DNA of 64,000 nt from Hordeum vulgare subsp. vulgare (GCF_904849725.1 NC_058519.1:360065974-360129973), one strand, 5' to 3'; numbered from the stretch's first letter, positions 34,526 to 45,934 are shown. Notes: generated by a model not told the origin, from the letters alone. Translations and numbers: made by a program.

Positions 34526-35902
34526 CTCTGTAGGTTGGTGTTCGTGTCGAGCGTCTTTTTGATCGTTCTCCCGATTATTCGATGCTTTGTTTGTTTGGTT
34601 GTGTTTGCTATGTTCTTGTCGCCCCTCGTGAATGAACCAAACTGACAGTTGAGTTTGTTGCGTGTGTCTTCTTAGGCTATAGTGACGAGCATAAGGGCTA
34701 TCATTGTTGGGATCCTATTGGTCGTCGGATGCGTATTTCTCGGGATTTGACTTTTGATGAGTCTCGTCCCTTCTACCAGCGCCCATCTTCCTCGACTTTT
34801 TCAGTGGAGGATATCTCTTTCCTCACTTTTCCTGACACACATATCACCCCTATTGAGCCTTTGTCTATTCGTTGTGCTACCCCTGCCTCTCCATCTCTTG
34901 CCGATCTGCCGCCACCATCTCCCAAGGTTTCCTCACCTAGCATGTCACCGGATTATGCACCTTCATCTCCGGTGACTTCTTCGTCTCCACCCCCTGATTC
35001 TACCTTAGTGATTCCTCCTTGTATTCTTCCATCCTTTCCTCAGTATTTCACTCGTCTTTCACGTAATGTGGATACCTCTGCGGATGTGTCGTCCTTCTAG
35101 TCTCAGCCTACCTATGTCTTGCATCCTCGTTCTCGTCCGTGTGTTGATCGCCTTGAATTTTCCACCGCTGGTGCTGCTGTTCTTGAGTCGACTTCTTATC
35201 ATGAGGCTGTTGTTCATCCCGAATGGCAGTTTGTGATGGTAGAGGAGATTACTGCTCCTGAATGCACTGGTACATGGGATCTTGTTTCTCTTCCTTCCGG
35301 TGTCCGTCCCATCATTTGTTAGTGGGTCTACAAGGTTAAGACTCGCTCTGATGGTTCTCTTGAGCGTTACAAATCTCGTCTTGTGGCTCGTGGCTTTTAG
35401 CAGGAGCATAGTCGTGATTATGATGAGACGTTACTCCTATGGCCCATATGACCACTATTCGTACACTTCTTGCCGTGGCCTGTGCACGCCACTGGTTTGT
35501 ATCTGAGCTTGATGTTAAGAATGCCTTTCTTAATGGTGAGCTGTGTGAGGAGGTGTACATGAAGCCACCACCTGGGTATTTTGTTCGTGATGGCATGGTA
35601 TGTCGTCTTCGTCGCTCTCTCTATGGCCTTAAGCAAGCCCCCACACCTGGTTTGAGCGTTTTGCCTCTATGGTGATTGCCGTTGGTTTTTCAGCAAGTGC
35701 TCATGATCCGGCATTGTTTGTCCATCTTTCTCCTCGTGGTCGGACTCTTCTTCTTCTTTATGTTGATGACATGATCATCACTAGTGACGACCCCGAGTAT
35801 ATTGCCTTTGTAAAGGCCCGTCTTAGTGAGCAGTTTCTTATGTACGATCTTGGAACTCTTCGCTACTTTCTTGGGATTGAAGTCTCTTCTACCTCTGATG
35901 GC
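34526..35902 (+). pseudogene. Copia element D pol, left part: integrase C-terminus and reverse transcriptase
   Basis: Plus-strand Ty1/copia pol. Integrase C-terminus at 34528-34730 (V-F-L-G-Y-S then G-Y-H-C-W-D), a Ser/Pro-rich linker (34800-35090), then RT with [16 protein letters not shown] (motif A) at 35505-35535, L-Y-G-L-K-Q-A-P and Y-V-D-D-M-I at 35760-35777. It is dead: TGA at 34633-34635, TAG at 35098-35100, 35320-35322 and 35398-35400, with frameshifts near 35430 and 35650. It is cut at 35902 by element E; the continuation is at 48344. Everything upstream of the integrase C-terminus is missing, lost at or beyond element C. Confidence 0.9.
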
Positions 35903-36442
35903 TGACAGTAGATGTGTAGGGTACGAAAAGGATGGGCAGAGTCCCAGCTACGGCAAGGTTGTATGAGTTCAGGCTCCTCTACGGTGGAGGTAATAGACCT
36001 AAGTCTCAGTGCTCTGGGAGCTTGTTGTCGAGTGGAATATGGAATACAATGATTTGCTAACCCCTGCACCAGCGGGGGAGGGTGGCTTATATAGAGTGCG
36101 CTGCCCTCCACAACGGTTCCGGTACAGGGGTGGAGTAGTGGCGATTGAATGCGTACGTTACAGGTAACATACGTCCTAAATGCTAATAAATTCACCGGGA
36201 AACGTACGACCGTTTCCCTCCAGGGGGGTTACGATGTTCCGAGTGGCAGCCAGTCGGTTAGTTGGATGTTCTCCGTATGCTAGTGTCCGACTTGACGGTC
36301 GAGGACCTGTTGCCGACTGGACGATGGGGACTCCTTAATTCAGTCGGAACTGACTAAGGGCCTTGTCCCTTATGAGGGGTAGTCCTTGGGTAGGACTTAC
36401 AGGGCAGGCCTATGACCCTACCCTAGGACTATAACCCCATCA
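35903..36442 (-). repeat. Element E 3' LTR
   Basis: 540 bp. TATA-like CTCTATATAAG on the minus strand at 36096-36086. It carries one copy of the core that is repeated three times in the other LTR. Confidence 0.92.
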
Positions 36443-36960
36443 TTAGTCCCCGAATGGATTGGGGTTGGAACGACGAAGCGATGCTTGAAGTTTGGATCCG
36501 ACTAGAACGGATGCGACTTTGGCATTGTTTGCCTCGATCCATTTTATCTTCTCTGACCAACGATCCGAGTGGAAATCTTTGTGGAACAAACTGTCGGAAA
36601 CAGAGTGCTTCTAGGGTATCTCTTGACGTGACCAGTCAACTAACAGCAGCGGATTTTCCGGGATCCTCAAATTTTGGTTTCCACGCGCTCAGCGGGGATG
36701 ACGCCAGCGCGCTCGAGTAGCGCCTGACGCCTCGATTCTCGCGCCTTCAACTTCTCCACTGATATCGCCACGGTCGGTCGGGGGATAAGGTTTCGGGGCC
36801 ACCTGCCAGCGGCCCAGTCGGAACCTTATTTAAATCCCAGCGATGAGGGTTTTTCGTTACGCCCGCCGGATCTTTTGCCTTTGCTTCATCCTCCTCGCCG
36901 CCTCCAGCGCACCTAACCTCTCCACTCCTCCTTCTGCTCCGCGGATTCGTAGCTTCCGCC
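36443..36960 (+). promoter_or_regulatory. Leader and possible promoter of the antisense gene in element E
   Basis: The 518 bp between the LTR and the ATG at 36961 hold no ORF of note. TATTTAAAT at 36827-36835 lies about 125 bp upstream of the ATG and is a plausible TATA box. A GC-rich, C/T-rich stretch (36870-36950) follows, which fits a 5' UTR. Inference from position only. Confidence 0.4.
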
Positions 36961-39900
36961 ATGACCAAGGGTCAGACCAGCAAGATGGAGGCGAGGAAGA
37001 AGAAGGGGAAGGCGGCGGCTCCTGCTCAGCGGCGGCAGCGGCCGTTGCCGGCAGGGTGGATCCAAGGCGACTTCCTCCCCTCCATGGTGATGGAGGGGGA
37101 TCTGCTGCAGCTGGTGGAGCACGGGATGATTATGCACAAGTCTTGGAGGCTGCCGGCGGAGAATGAGGTCGAGCCGGCGCCCCGGGAGGGGGAGCGCGTC
37201 CTGCTGCTCAGCCATGTCTATCGAGGTTTCTCTCTGCCCCCGCATCCTTTCTTCAAGGGCATTATGAACCACTTCGGGGCACAGCTTCACCACTTTCCCC
37301 CGAATGCTATTGCCCATCTCTCTGCTTTCATAGTTATGTGCGAGTGCTTCATCGGCTGCCCTCTCCACTAGGGGTTGTTCAAACATATATTCTCTGCTAG
37401 ATCTCAAACTATCAAACGACTCAGTCAGTCGGATGATAAAACGTATCTTCTCCAACTCTGCGGAGGCTTAGGTTTCCATAAAAAGAGTCGGAGTAGTTAT
37501 CTTGCTCTTCAGCTGAGTGAGTCGGTTAGGAACTGGCAGTCGACGTGGTTCTACTGCCAAGACGTTGCCTGCCCGAATGCCTCGACAGGGTTGCCTCCTT
37601 TTAGCTTAGATCGTCCCGCTCCACCTAAGCAGCTCGCGCTTACGAAGGCGGGGATGATCAACATCCAGCCCCTGGTCGACGCACTCGTAGACGTCGTCAG
37701 AAGGGGAGTCACCGGCATGGATTTGCTGGAGACTTTCCTTGGTCGGCGCATACAACCACTTCAGGCTCGCGACCACGCCATGTGGCACTACACGGGGCCC
37801 GAAGAATCCACTCGGACCAACGTCTTGAGCGTGACCGAGGAGAAGGTGGCATCGTGGGTGCTCCAGATCACAGGCGCCTGTGAGAACCCCCGAGGGTCTC
37901 GGCGAGTGAGGGCTTTCAGCACGGACAATCCTCCTCCGAACCAGGTGAGTACCATTTGTCGAGTGCACGTATCTATTTTAGTTTCATCACTTTCTTGAAC
38001 CTCTGCCTGTTGTTTGATGTCGCCGACTGTATTTCACGCAGAAGTGGACCAACTGGTTTTCTCCTGTCTCGAACGGGAACCCGGACGAGGAGGAGGAAGA
38101 AGGTAGCCAGGAGGGCAGTGTGGAGAGCGGCGAGCATGTCTCCGACAGTGGGGAGACGGAGGAGGAGTCTGGTGAAGAAGAGGAGGATGACGAAGAGCAG
38201 GACTCGCCGCCTCTGCTGCCAGAGCACCGGACCAAGCGCCGACATGAACCTGCGGTTCCCTCGGCCTCTCCGGCATCCTCGAGTGCTCCGCCTGCTGCTC
38301 CCGTGGTTCCGAGTCCTCGGAGCACCAAGAGGGCCAGGGACGCTGCTGTCGAGTCCGTGGGTCAGCCTTCCAAGGTGGCCAAACCGAGTGGGTCTAAACC
38401 TCGGAAGGCTTTGCCGCGGATAAGGGTCGTCGTTCCTGTCACCTTGACGTAAGTGCTATGTTCCTCCAACTTCTTATGATATTCGGTCGAACTCCTGTTT
38501 GAAGGTCGAAGGAATTTCACTCGACAGGGTTGCCACCTCTGCCACCTCTCCGGCGCGCCAGGAGGATGATCCTATGGACGCGGACAACGTCGTCTCGTCC
38601 CAGCCAGGTGCGTTGTAGTGACTCCGAGAGTGTTATACTATCGCGTCGCGAATTCTATCTTAAGTCTTGCCTCTTTCTTTTTCTGAGATCTCGTGCCGTT
38701 CGGTCTATCAGGGGCAATTTGCGTGGATGAGGGAGACCAGGGGAGACCTGAGCAAGCCGCGGAGCCTGTTCTTGAGGCTGCTCCGCCAGTCAATGCTCTC
38801 GCCGCAAACGTGCTGCCGACTGAAACGGCGCTGGTGGCTGATGAACCTACCGGAGCGGGTCTTGGGATGCCCCAGGAACTTCCAACGATGCCAGGCTCGT
38901 CGAATGTCGAGTTGAAAATCCAGCGTCTCCCGGAGGAGCAAGTGGGAGCGGCCAAGGGGGCCATGGTGCAGGCGGAGCTGATGGCGGGAGAAGCCAAAAA
39001 AGCATACGACTCCATCGCATCCCTGTACCAGCGGAGTTTGGAGCTGCGGGAAGATATCCGAGTAAGTGGGCTAGTAAGTATTTACTTTTCTCTTGTAACC
39101 CACTGGGTGTTCTCAGAGATCGGATGATGTTTGCAATGGGTTCACTCTGAGTGAACCCAGTGGGTGTAGTCCCCGAGACTTCTGTCGAGTGCTTGCACCG
39201 GCAGTTGTCTTTATACATATTGTCTTTGCCTTGGTCAGATCTGGAAATAATATGGTCGACTGCAAACAGTTGTGGCAGTCGGGGTGCACTTACTGTAAGA
39301 GTCCCCGAGAGTAATTTTACTCAGGTCGGGTAGTATTAGCCTCGTAGGCGTAGGTGGTAACATGTATCTCAATAGGGCGGGCCTGCTTGAGTTGCATGCC
39401 AGTGGGGTCACTCTTAGTGAACCCACTGGGTGTAGTCCCCGAGACCGCTGTCGACTGCTTGCGTCGGCAGGGGTCTGAAGAACTTAGAGTTTTATTGTTG
39501 AATTGTATGATTGTCTCTTTGTGCTGGCTGGCAGAAAACTTGTGAAATGGGGACAACATATGAGACTCTGAGGGCGGAGAAGATTCCGTTTGCTGGTGAG
39601 CGGGACGCGGCACTGCTTGCAATGGCTGGTATGAAGGAGGTTCTAGCGGAACGAGAGAAGTCGTTGGAGGAGGCTCGTGAAGCGAACAAAGTGCTGACTG
39701 AGGAAGTTGAGAAGATGGGGAAACAAAGGACTGCTCTGATGGGACAAATGGACGTGCTGAACAAACGGTGCAGAGCATAGGAGAAATACGTCAGTGACTG
39801 GGCTCGGCAGATGATGACGCGTCTGGCTGGTAAGTCCTGCTTATTCCGAGTGCTTGTGGTATGTGCGTCACACTCGGCGTTTATTGTTTGCTTGTCCTGT

Positions 39901-40399
39901 TGTTGCAGATTTTTGCATTGACGCTGAAGCTGAAGCAGCTGATGTGGAGCGGTCGATTCGTGAGAACGTTCCACTCGGCGAGGACGCCAATCGAGATCTG
40001 CTCGCAGCACACATTCGCGTGGGCAAAGTTGGTCCTTTCATCGGTCGACTGAGAGAAGTCGTCGGCCGGATCGACAAGGAGCTTTGGCCGGAAGATGAGT
40101 CGCGGCAGGAGATGGACAACTTGATGAGTCGACTGGAGGAGGTCCCCAACCGAGTGCAGTCATGGAAGAAATCTGCGGCTTGCTGTGGTGCAGATGTTGC
40201 TCTGTCCTTGGTCCGAGTGCATTGCAAGGAGGTGCGCGAGGAGAAGCTGAAAGCGTTGAAGGTCGCCAACACGAAGAAACTTCGATTCGAAGACTTCATG
40301 GAAACCTTCCTTGAAAGTGCCACCCGCATCGCCGACGGAATCGACCTGGACACCTGCGTGGAGCCCTCCAGTCCTGGCCCTACTCCAGACGACGCGTAA
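36961..40399 (+). pseudogene. Antisense gene of element E, six exons, gypsy-type transposon protein (Transposase_28-like)
   Basis: Proposed exons: 36961-37944, 38042-38448, 38528-38607, 38712-39061, 39535-39829, 39909-40399. All five introns are GT...AG, mostly GTAAGT/GTGAGT donors, and the phases (0, 2, 1, 0, 1) join into one frame of 869 codons including the TAA at 40397. The N-terminal half resembles the 'putative gypsy type transposon' family (Pfam Transposase_28): G-W-I-Q-G-D-F, then L-Q-L-S-E-S-V-R-N-W-Q and W-F-Y-C-Q-D. Exon 2 encodes an acidic E/D-rich run followed by a basic R/K patch, suggesting a nuclear protein. Exons 4-6 are helical and charged, probably coiled coil. Two in-frame TAG codons (37369-37371, 39778-39780) are the only lesions. 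It lies opposite to the element's own transcription, so element splicing would not remove its introns. Molecular function is unknown. Confidence 0.82.
39062..39534 (+). repeat. Intron 4 of the antisense gene, with a duplicated hairpin segment
   Basis: A segment of about 65 bp at 39139-39207 is repeated about 270 bp later at 39406-39471. Each contains a short dyad (GGGTTCACTCTGAGTGAACCC-like in parts: GGGTTCACT/AGTGAACCC) and the phrase TGGGTGTAGTCCCCGAGAC. No ORF of significance. Confidence 0.65.
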
Positions 40400-40766
40400 G
40401 AAAACTTTATCCTTGGTATGCCGAGTGTTGATTTGTAAGAAACTTTGGCCACTGCTGTTGGCCATCACATTCTTGTTTCGGTGTGGGTAAGCTTGATCCA
40501 CACCGAGCCACTATCTTTGGTTGAACTTCGAATCGAATCTTTTGCTCTTCTGTTGCAATTTTGACTCGAGTTTTTGTTTGGCGTTTCTTGGTGAAGCCAA
40601 AGGCAAACATTTGGAACATGTCAGTTGTCTTGACATTTGCATGAGCCTCATTGAGGGTCCGTGGAATTTCCAATTGGATCTGTATTGTCACCGAGTGGAT
40701 CGGTAGGATCGCCGCTAGGTTGTCGAGTGCGACTATCAGGTCGCACTCGGGGAGAGTTGGTACTGA
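40400..40766. other. Spacer after the antisense gene, with a diverged 56-bp-type unit
   Basis: No gene. 40619-40665 is a diverged relative of the 56-bp array unit (TTGACATTTGCATGAGCCTC). A CACCGA/TCGGTGTG dyad occurs near 40478-40507. This would be the 3' end region of the antisense transcript. Confidence 0.55.
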
Positions 40767-41207
40767 TGTAGTTGTCAGTTGTTTTGACATCCACATGAGC
40801 CTCAATGAGGGTCTGCAACTCATGTAGATATCAGTTGTTTTGACCTCCACATGAGCTTCAATGAGGGTATGCAACTCATGCAGTTGTCAGTTGTTTTGAC
40901 ATCCACATGAGCCTCAATGAGGGTCTGCAACTCATGTAGTTGTTAGTTGTTTTGACATCCACATAAGCCTCAATGAGGGTCTGCAACTCATGTAGTTGTC
41001 AGTTGTTTTGACATCCACATGAGCCTCAATGAGGGTCTGCAACTCATGTAGTTGTCAGTTGTTTTGACATCCACATGAGCCTCAATGAGGGTATGCAACT
41101 CATGTAGTTGTCAGTTGTTTTGACATCCACATGAGCCTCAATGAAGGTCTGCAACTCATGTAGTTTTCAGTTGTTTTGACATCCACATGAGCCTCAATGC
41201 GGGTCTG
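40767..41207. repeat. Tandem array of 56-bp units, about 7.9 copies
   Basis: Unit starts fall at 40767, 40823, 40879, 40935, 40991, 41047, 41103 and 41159, exactly 56 bp apart. Consensus begins TGTAGTTGTCAGTTGTTTTG and includes CACATGAGCCTCAATGAGGG. The last four units are nearly identical. There is an internal dyad CCTCAATGAGG in each unit. Confidence 0.95.
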
Positions 41208-41260
41208 TTGATTTCCCGAGTGTACCTGTAGGATACAGTCGAAGGCATGTGGGTGCTTAG
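41208..41260. other. Junction between the two tandem arrays of element E
   Basis: 53 bp of unique sequence whose end resembles a strongly diverged 70-bp unit (GGTGCTTAG). Nothing else is seen. Confidence 0.6.
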
Positions 41261-42612
41261 GCGATTCGGCATCGCATCTAAGTCCCCGAGTGTGGCATTA
41301 AGTGCACACTCGAAGAAAGTTAATACTTAGGCAATTCGTTATCGCAGCTAAGTCCCCGAGTGTGACGTTAAGTGCACACTCGGAGAAAGTTCATACTTAG
41401 GCGATTCTGGATCGCAGCTAAGTCCCCGAGTGTGACGTTAAGTGCACACTCGGAGAAAGTTAATACTTAGGTGATTCTGGATCGCAGCTAAGTCCCCGGG
41501 TGTGACGCTAAGTGCACACTCGGAGGAAGTTAATACTTAGGCGATTCTGGATCGCAGCTAAGTCCCCGAGTGTGACGCTAAGTGCACACTCGGAGGAAAT
41601 TCATACTTAGGCAATTCTGGATCACAGCTAAGTCCCCGAGTGTGACGTTAAGTGCACACTCGGAGAAAGTTAATACTTAGGCGATTCTGGATCGCAGCTA
41701 AGTCCCCGAGTGTGAGGTTAAGTGCACACTCGGAGAAAGTTAATACTTAGGCGAATCTGGATCGCAGCTAAGTCCCCGAGTGTGACGTTAAGTGCACACT
41801 CGGAGAAAGTTAATACTTAGGCAAATCTGGATCGCAGCTAAGTCCTCGAGTGTGACGTTAAGCGCACACTCGGAGAAAGTTAATACTTAGGCGATTCTGG
41901 ATCGCAGCTAAGTCCCCGAGTGTGACGTTAAGCGCACAGTTGGAGAAAGTTAATACTTAGGCGATTCTGGATCGCAGCTAAGTCCCCGAGTGTGACGTTA
42001 AGTGCACACTCGGAGAAAGTTCATACTTAGGCGATTCTGGATCGCAGCTAAGTCCCCGAGTGTGACGTTAAGTGCACACTCGGAAAAAGTTCATACTTAG
42101 GCGATTCTGGATCGCAGCTAAGTCCCCGAGTGTGACGTTAAGTGCACACTCGAAAAAAGTTCATACTTAGGCGATTCTGGATCGCAGCTAAGTCTCCGAG
42201 TGTGACGTTAAGTGCACACTCGGAGAAATTTAATACTTAGGCGATTCTGGATCGCAGCTAAGTCCCTGAGTGTGACGTTAAGTGCACACTCGGAAAAAGT
42301 TCATACTTAGGCGATTCTGGATCGCAGCTAAGTCTCCGAGTGTGACGTTAAGTGCACACTCGGAGAAAGTTAATACTTAGGCGATTCTGGATCGCAGCTA
42401 AGTCCCCGAGTGTGACGTTAAGTGCACACTCGGAGAAAGTTCATACTTAGGCGATTCTGGATCGCAGCTAAGTCCCCGAGTGTGAAGTTAAGTGCACACT
42501 CGGAGAAAGTTCATACTTAGGCGATTCTAGATCGCAACTAAGTCCCCGAGTGTGACGTTAAGTGCACACTCAGAAAAAGTTCATACCTAGGCGATTCTGG
42601 ATCGCAACTAAG
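41261..42612. repeat. Tandem array of 70-bp units, about 19.3 copies, two hairpins per unit
   Basis: Unit starts repeat every 70 bp from 41261 to 42591 without length change. Each unit holds two dyads: CTTAG-GCGAT...ATCGC-AG-CTAAG across the unit border, and CCGAGTGTG...CACACTCGG, together about 55 of 70 bases. Most copies differ by only a few bases; the first two and the last are the most diverged. Such arrays between integrase and the 3' LTR are known in Tat/Ogre elements and can seed satellite DNA. Confidence 0.96.
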
Positions 42613-42726
42613 TTTTTTTTTGAGACTGGAGTCTGCGACCGCGGAAGAACTTTGAACCTGCAAAAAACTCAATCTGCTTTATATTATTTCACCAATACTT
42701 CTTCTTTACATTGCTTCAGTCGACGG

Positions 42727-44265
42727 TCACGTGTAGAAGCGCTTTAGGAGATCTCCGTTCCATGCTCGCGGCTCGTCTATCTTCCTGTCGACGTTGTAGA
42801 GTCTGTATGCTCCATTGTTCAGCACCTTTGAGATGATGAAGGGTCCTTCCCAGGCAGGAGCCAACTTGTGAGGTCGTTGCTGATCCACTCGGAGCACCAG
42901 GTCGCCTGCTTGGAACGTATGACTCCTGACGTGTCGCGCGTGAAAACGCTGCAGATCTTGTTGATAAATGGTTGAGCGAGTCAGTGCCATCTCGTGCTCC
43001 TCCTCTAGAAGGTCCACTCCGTCTTGCCTTGCTTGTTCTGCTTCATCTTCGGAGAAGAGTTTGACTCGTGGAGCGTTGTGAAGTAAGTCACTCGGAAGGA
43101 CTGCTTCTGCTCCGTAGACGAGGAAGAACGGTGATCGCCCTGTAGATCTGTTCAGGGTTGTGCGAAGACCCCAAAGCACTGAAGGTAGCTCGGTGACCCA
43201 AGCGCCAGCGGCATGTCCCACCTCTCGCAGGAGTCGGGGCTTCATACCTTGCAGAATAAGTCCGTTCGCCCGCTCTGCCGATCCATTGGACTGCGGATGC
43301 GCCACGGAAGCAAAGTCCACACGGATGCCTTGGCTTGTACAGAAACCTTTGAATTTGTCTGAGTCAAAGTTTGTCCCGTTGTCCGTGATTATGCTGTGAG
43401 GTACACCGAATCTGGAAATAATGTCCCTGACAAACTTGACGGTTGTTGAGGCATCGAGCCTCTTGATGGGCTTGGCTTCGATCCATTTCATGAACTTGTC
43501 GACTGCCACCAACAGATGTGTGTATCCACCTTGGCCTGTCCTGAATGGACCGACTATATCTAATCCCCACACTGCAAACGGCCACACAAGAGGGATTGTC
43601 TTCAACGCAGACGTCAGCTTGTGGGACTTGTTGGAGTAGAACTGGCAGCCCTCACATCGGTCAACCATATCTTTAGCCATCTCGTTCGCCTGCAGCCAGA
43701 AGAAACCAGCCCTGAATGCCTTGGCGACGATTGCTCTCGAAGAGGCGTGATGACCACAGGTTCCCGAGTGAATATCCTCCAGGATCAGCTGCCCCTCCTC
43801 TGGAGAGATGCATCGTTGAAGAACGCCTGAAACGCTTTCCTTGTACAATTGGCCATCAATGACAGTGAATGACTTCGACCTGCGGACTATCTGCCTGGCC
43901 TGGACTTCGTCTTCTGGTAGTTCCTGCCTCAGGATATATGCAATGATCGGCACAGTCCAATTGGGGATGACAGCAAGAATCTCCATGACCAGATTAACCA
44001 CAGCAGGTACATCGACTTCAGTCGGATCTGTTGAACTCTTTGGTTGTACTGGTTCCTCTGTAAAAGGATCTTCTTTGACTGAGGGAAGGTGAAGGTGCTC
44101 GAGGCAGACGTCACTCGGGACTGGTCTCCGAGTGGATCCGAGTTTTGCCAACTCATCAGCTGCTTGGTTCTTCAGTCTCGGAACATGGTGAAGTTCTAGA
44201 CCTTCAAACTTCTTCCCAAGCTTCCTCACTGCATTGCAGTACGTGGTCATGGTGGGGTTCCTGAC
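42727..44265 (-). pseudogene. Element E integrase (with end of RNase H)
   Basis: Open for 507 codons from 44250. The first ~40 residues finish RNase H (L-H-H-V-P-R-L-K-N-Q-A-A-D-E-L-A). Then the integrase zinc-binding HHCC region (H-S-G...H-H...C-E-G-C), the DDE core (G-L-D-I-V-G-P-F; I-T-D-N-G-T-N-F; N-G-S-A-E-R-A-N-G) and a C-terminal domain (W-E-G-P-F-I-I) ending Y-T. It joins the newly made DNA to the host chromosome. A stop codon at about 44266-44268 separates it from the rest of RNase H; otherwise the frame is intact. It ends about 115 bp before the 70-bp array. Confidence 0.93.
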
Positions 44266-44268
44266 GTC

Positions 44269-44540
44269 CTACTCTTTCATCACTTGATTGACCACCAAAT
44301 CCGAATCGCCGTAGACCATCAAGCGACGGACGCCGAGTGAGACGGCCATGCGCAATCCGTAGAGGAGAGCTTCATACTCTGCCTCGTTGTTGGAGGAATC
44401 GAAGTGTATCTGTAGCACGTATTTGAGTTTGTCGCCCTTTGGCGATATGATCACAACGCCAGCGCCGGAGCCATTCAACATCTTGGACCCATCGAAGAAC
44501 ATTGTCCAATGGGCCGAGTAGATTGTGGGTCGGTTGCTGT
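44269..44540 (-). pseudogene. Element E RNase H domain
   Basis: M-F-F-D-G-S-K starts the typical plant gypsy RNase H, followed by N-N-E-A-E-Y-E-A-L and Y-G-D-S-D-L-V-V-N-Q, which supply the D-E-D-D catalytic residues. It would degrade RNA in the RNA:DNA hybrid. It is separated from RT by a +1 frameshift near 44540 (one extra C in an ACCCAC run fits) and from the last part of RNase H by a TAG at 44266-44268. Confidence 0.88.
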
Positions 44541-45934
44541 TGTTCTACCCATTCTGCTATGAAGTCAGCCAGAGCTTGAGACTTAATAGCTTTCTTGGCC
44601 TCGAACTTGATATCGCAGTACAACATCTCCATTGCCCACTTCGCCACTCGGCCTGACGCGTCCCGATTGTGGAGAATTTCCGACAACGGCGCATCAGAAA
44701 CGACAGACACCGAGTGGTCTTGGAAATAATGGGCCACCTTCTTCGCAGTCATGTAGATCCCGTAGATAAGCTTTTGATAGTGGGGATACCTCTCCTTGGA
44801 AGGAGTCAGGACTTCGGAGACGTAATACATTGGCCGCTGTACTTTGTATGCTTTGCCTTCTCGTTCGACTGTAAGAACAGTACTGACGACTTGATTTGTA
44901 GCCGCGATGTACAGAAGAAGGGGCTCTTTACTGAGCAGAGCACTAAGAACCGGCTGGGTGGAAAGTAGGACTTTGAGGTCGTCGAATGCGACTTGGGCTT
45001 CGTCTGTCCACTCGAAAGTATCTGATTTCTTCATGAGTCGGTATAGAGGAAGTGCTTTCTCGCTGAGTCGACTGATGAACCTGCTCAAAGCCGCTAGGCA
45101 ACCTGTGAGCCGTTGAACATCATGTATTCTGACCGGACTCTCCATTCGGACGACGGTCCCGATCTTTTCGGGGTTGACATCGATCCCTCGTTCGGAAACA
45201 AAGAAACCGAGTAACTTTCCACTAGGAACGCCGAATGAACATTTGGCGGGGTTGAGCTTGATATCGTACCTACGAAGGTTGGCGAATGTTTCTGCCAAGT
45301 TAGTCAGCAGGTCGGAACCTTTGCGTGACTTGACTACGATATCATCCATATACGCCTCCACATTCCAACCGATCTGGTCGAGGAGACATTTTTGGATCAT
45401 GCGCATAAAGGTAGCTCCTGCATTCTTCAAACCGAATGGCATAGTGATGTAGCAGAAGCACCCGAATGGGGTGATGAAGGCTGTTTTTAACTCATCGGGA
45501 CCATACAGACGGATCTGATGATAGCCCGAATAGGCATCAAGAAATGACGGACGCTCGCAACCCGCAGTCGAATCGACAATTTGATCTATGCGGGGGAGCG
45601 GAAAATGGTCTTTCGGGCAGACCTTATTGAGATGCTTGAAGTCGATGCACATTCGGAGCGACTTATCCTTCTTGGGCACCATGACAACATTGGCGAGCCA
45701 CTCGGAGTGGTGAACCTCACGAATGAAGTTGGCTGCTAGCAGCTTGGCCACCTCTTCCCCGATTGCCTTCCTCTTGTGCGCGGCGGACTGGCGCAGGCGC
45801 TCTCGGACAGGCCGAGCGGTGGAATCCACGTGCAGTCGGTGCTCAGCCAACTCCCTGGGTACACCTGGCATGTCAGAGGGTTTCCATGCGAAGATGTCCC
45901 AGTTCTCACGGAGGAATTGGGTGAGCTCGGCTTC
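44541..45934 (-). pseudogene. Element E reverse transcriptase
   Basis: An uninterrupted RT of the Tat type. It starts in a linker (P-G-V-P-R-E-L-A-E-H-R-L) and passes V-V-M-V-P-K-K-D, R-M-C-I-D-F-K-H-L-N, F-L-D-A-Y-S-G-Y-H-Q-I (motif A Asp), M-P-F-G-L-K-N-A-G and A-Y-M-D-D-I-V-V-K (catalytic Y-x-D-D). Connection and early RNase H-like sequence follow. The frame runs 45871 down to the frameshift near 44540, so RT itself has no lesion visible to me. Confidence 0.93.

Noticed and set aside
39868..40452. Minus-strand open frame of 194 codons over exon 6 of the antisense gene (and others over exons 1-5)
   Set aside because: Shadow frames opposite a real coding region with consistent splicing; Ser/Arg/Thr-rich without motifs.
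41261..42612. Regular repeat array that might suggest a CRISPR
   Set aside because: Units are contiguous without unique spacers, the context is a plant retrotransposon and there are no cas genes.
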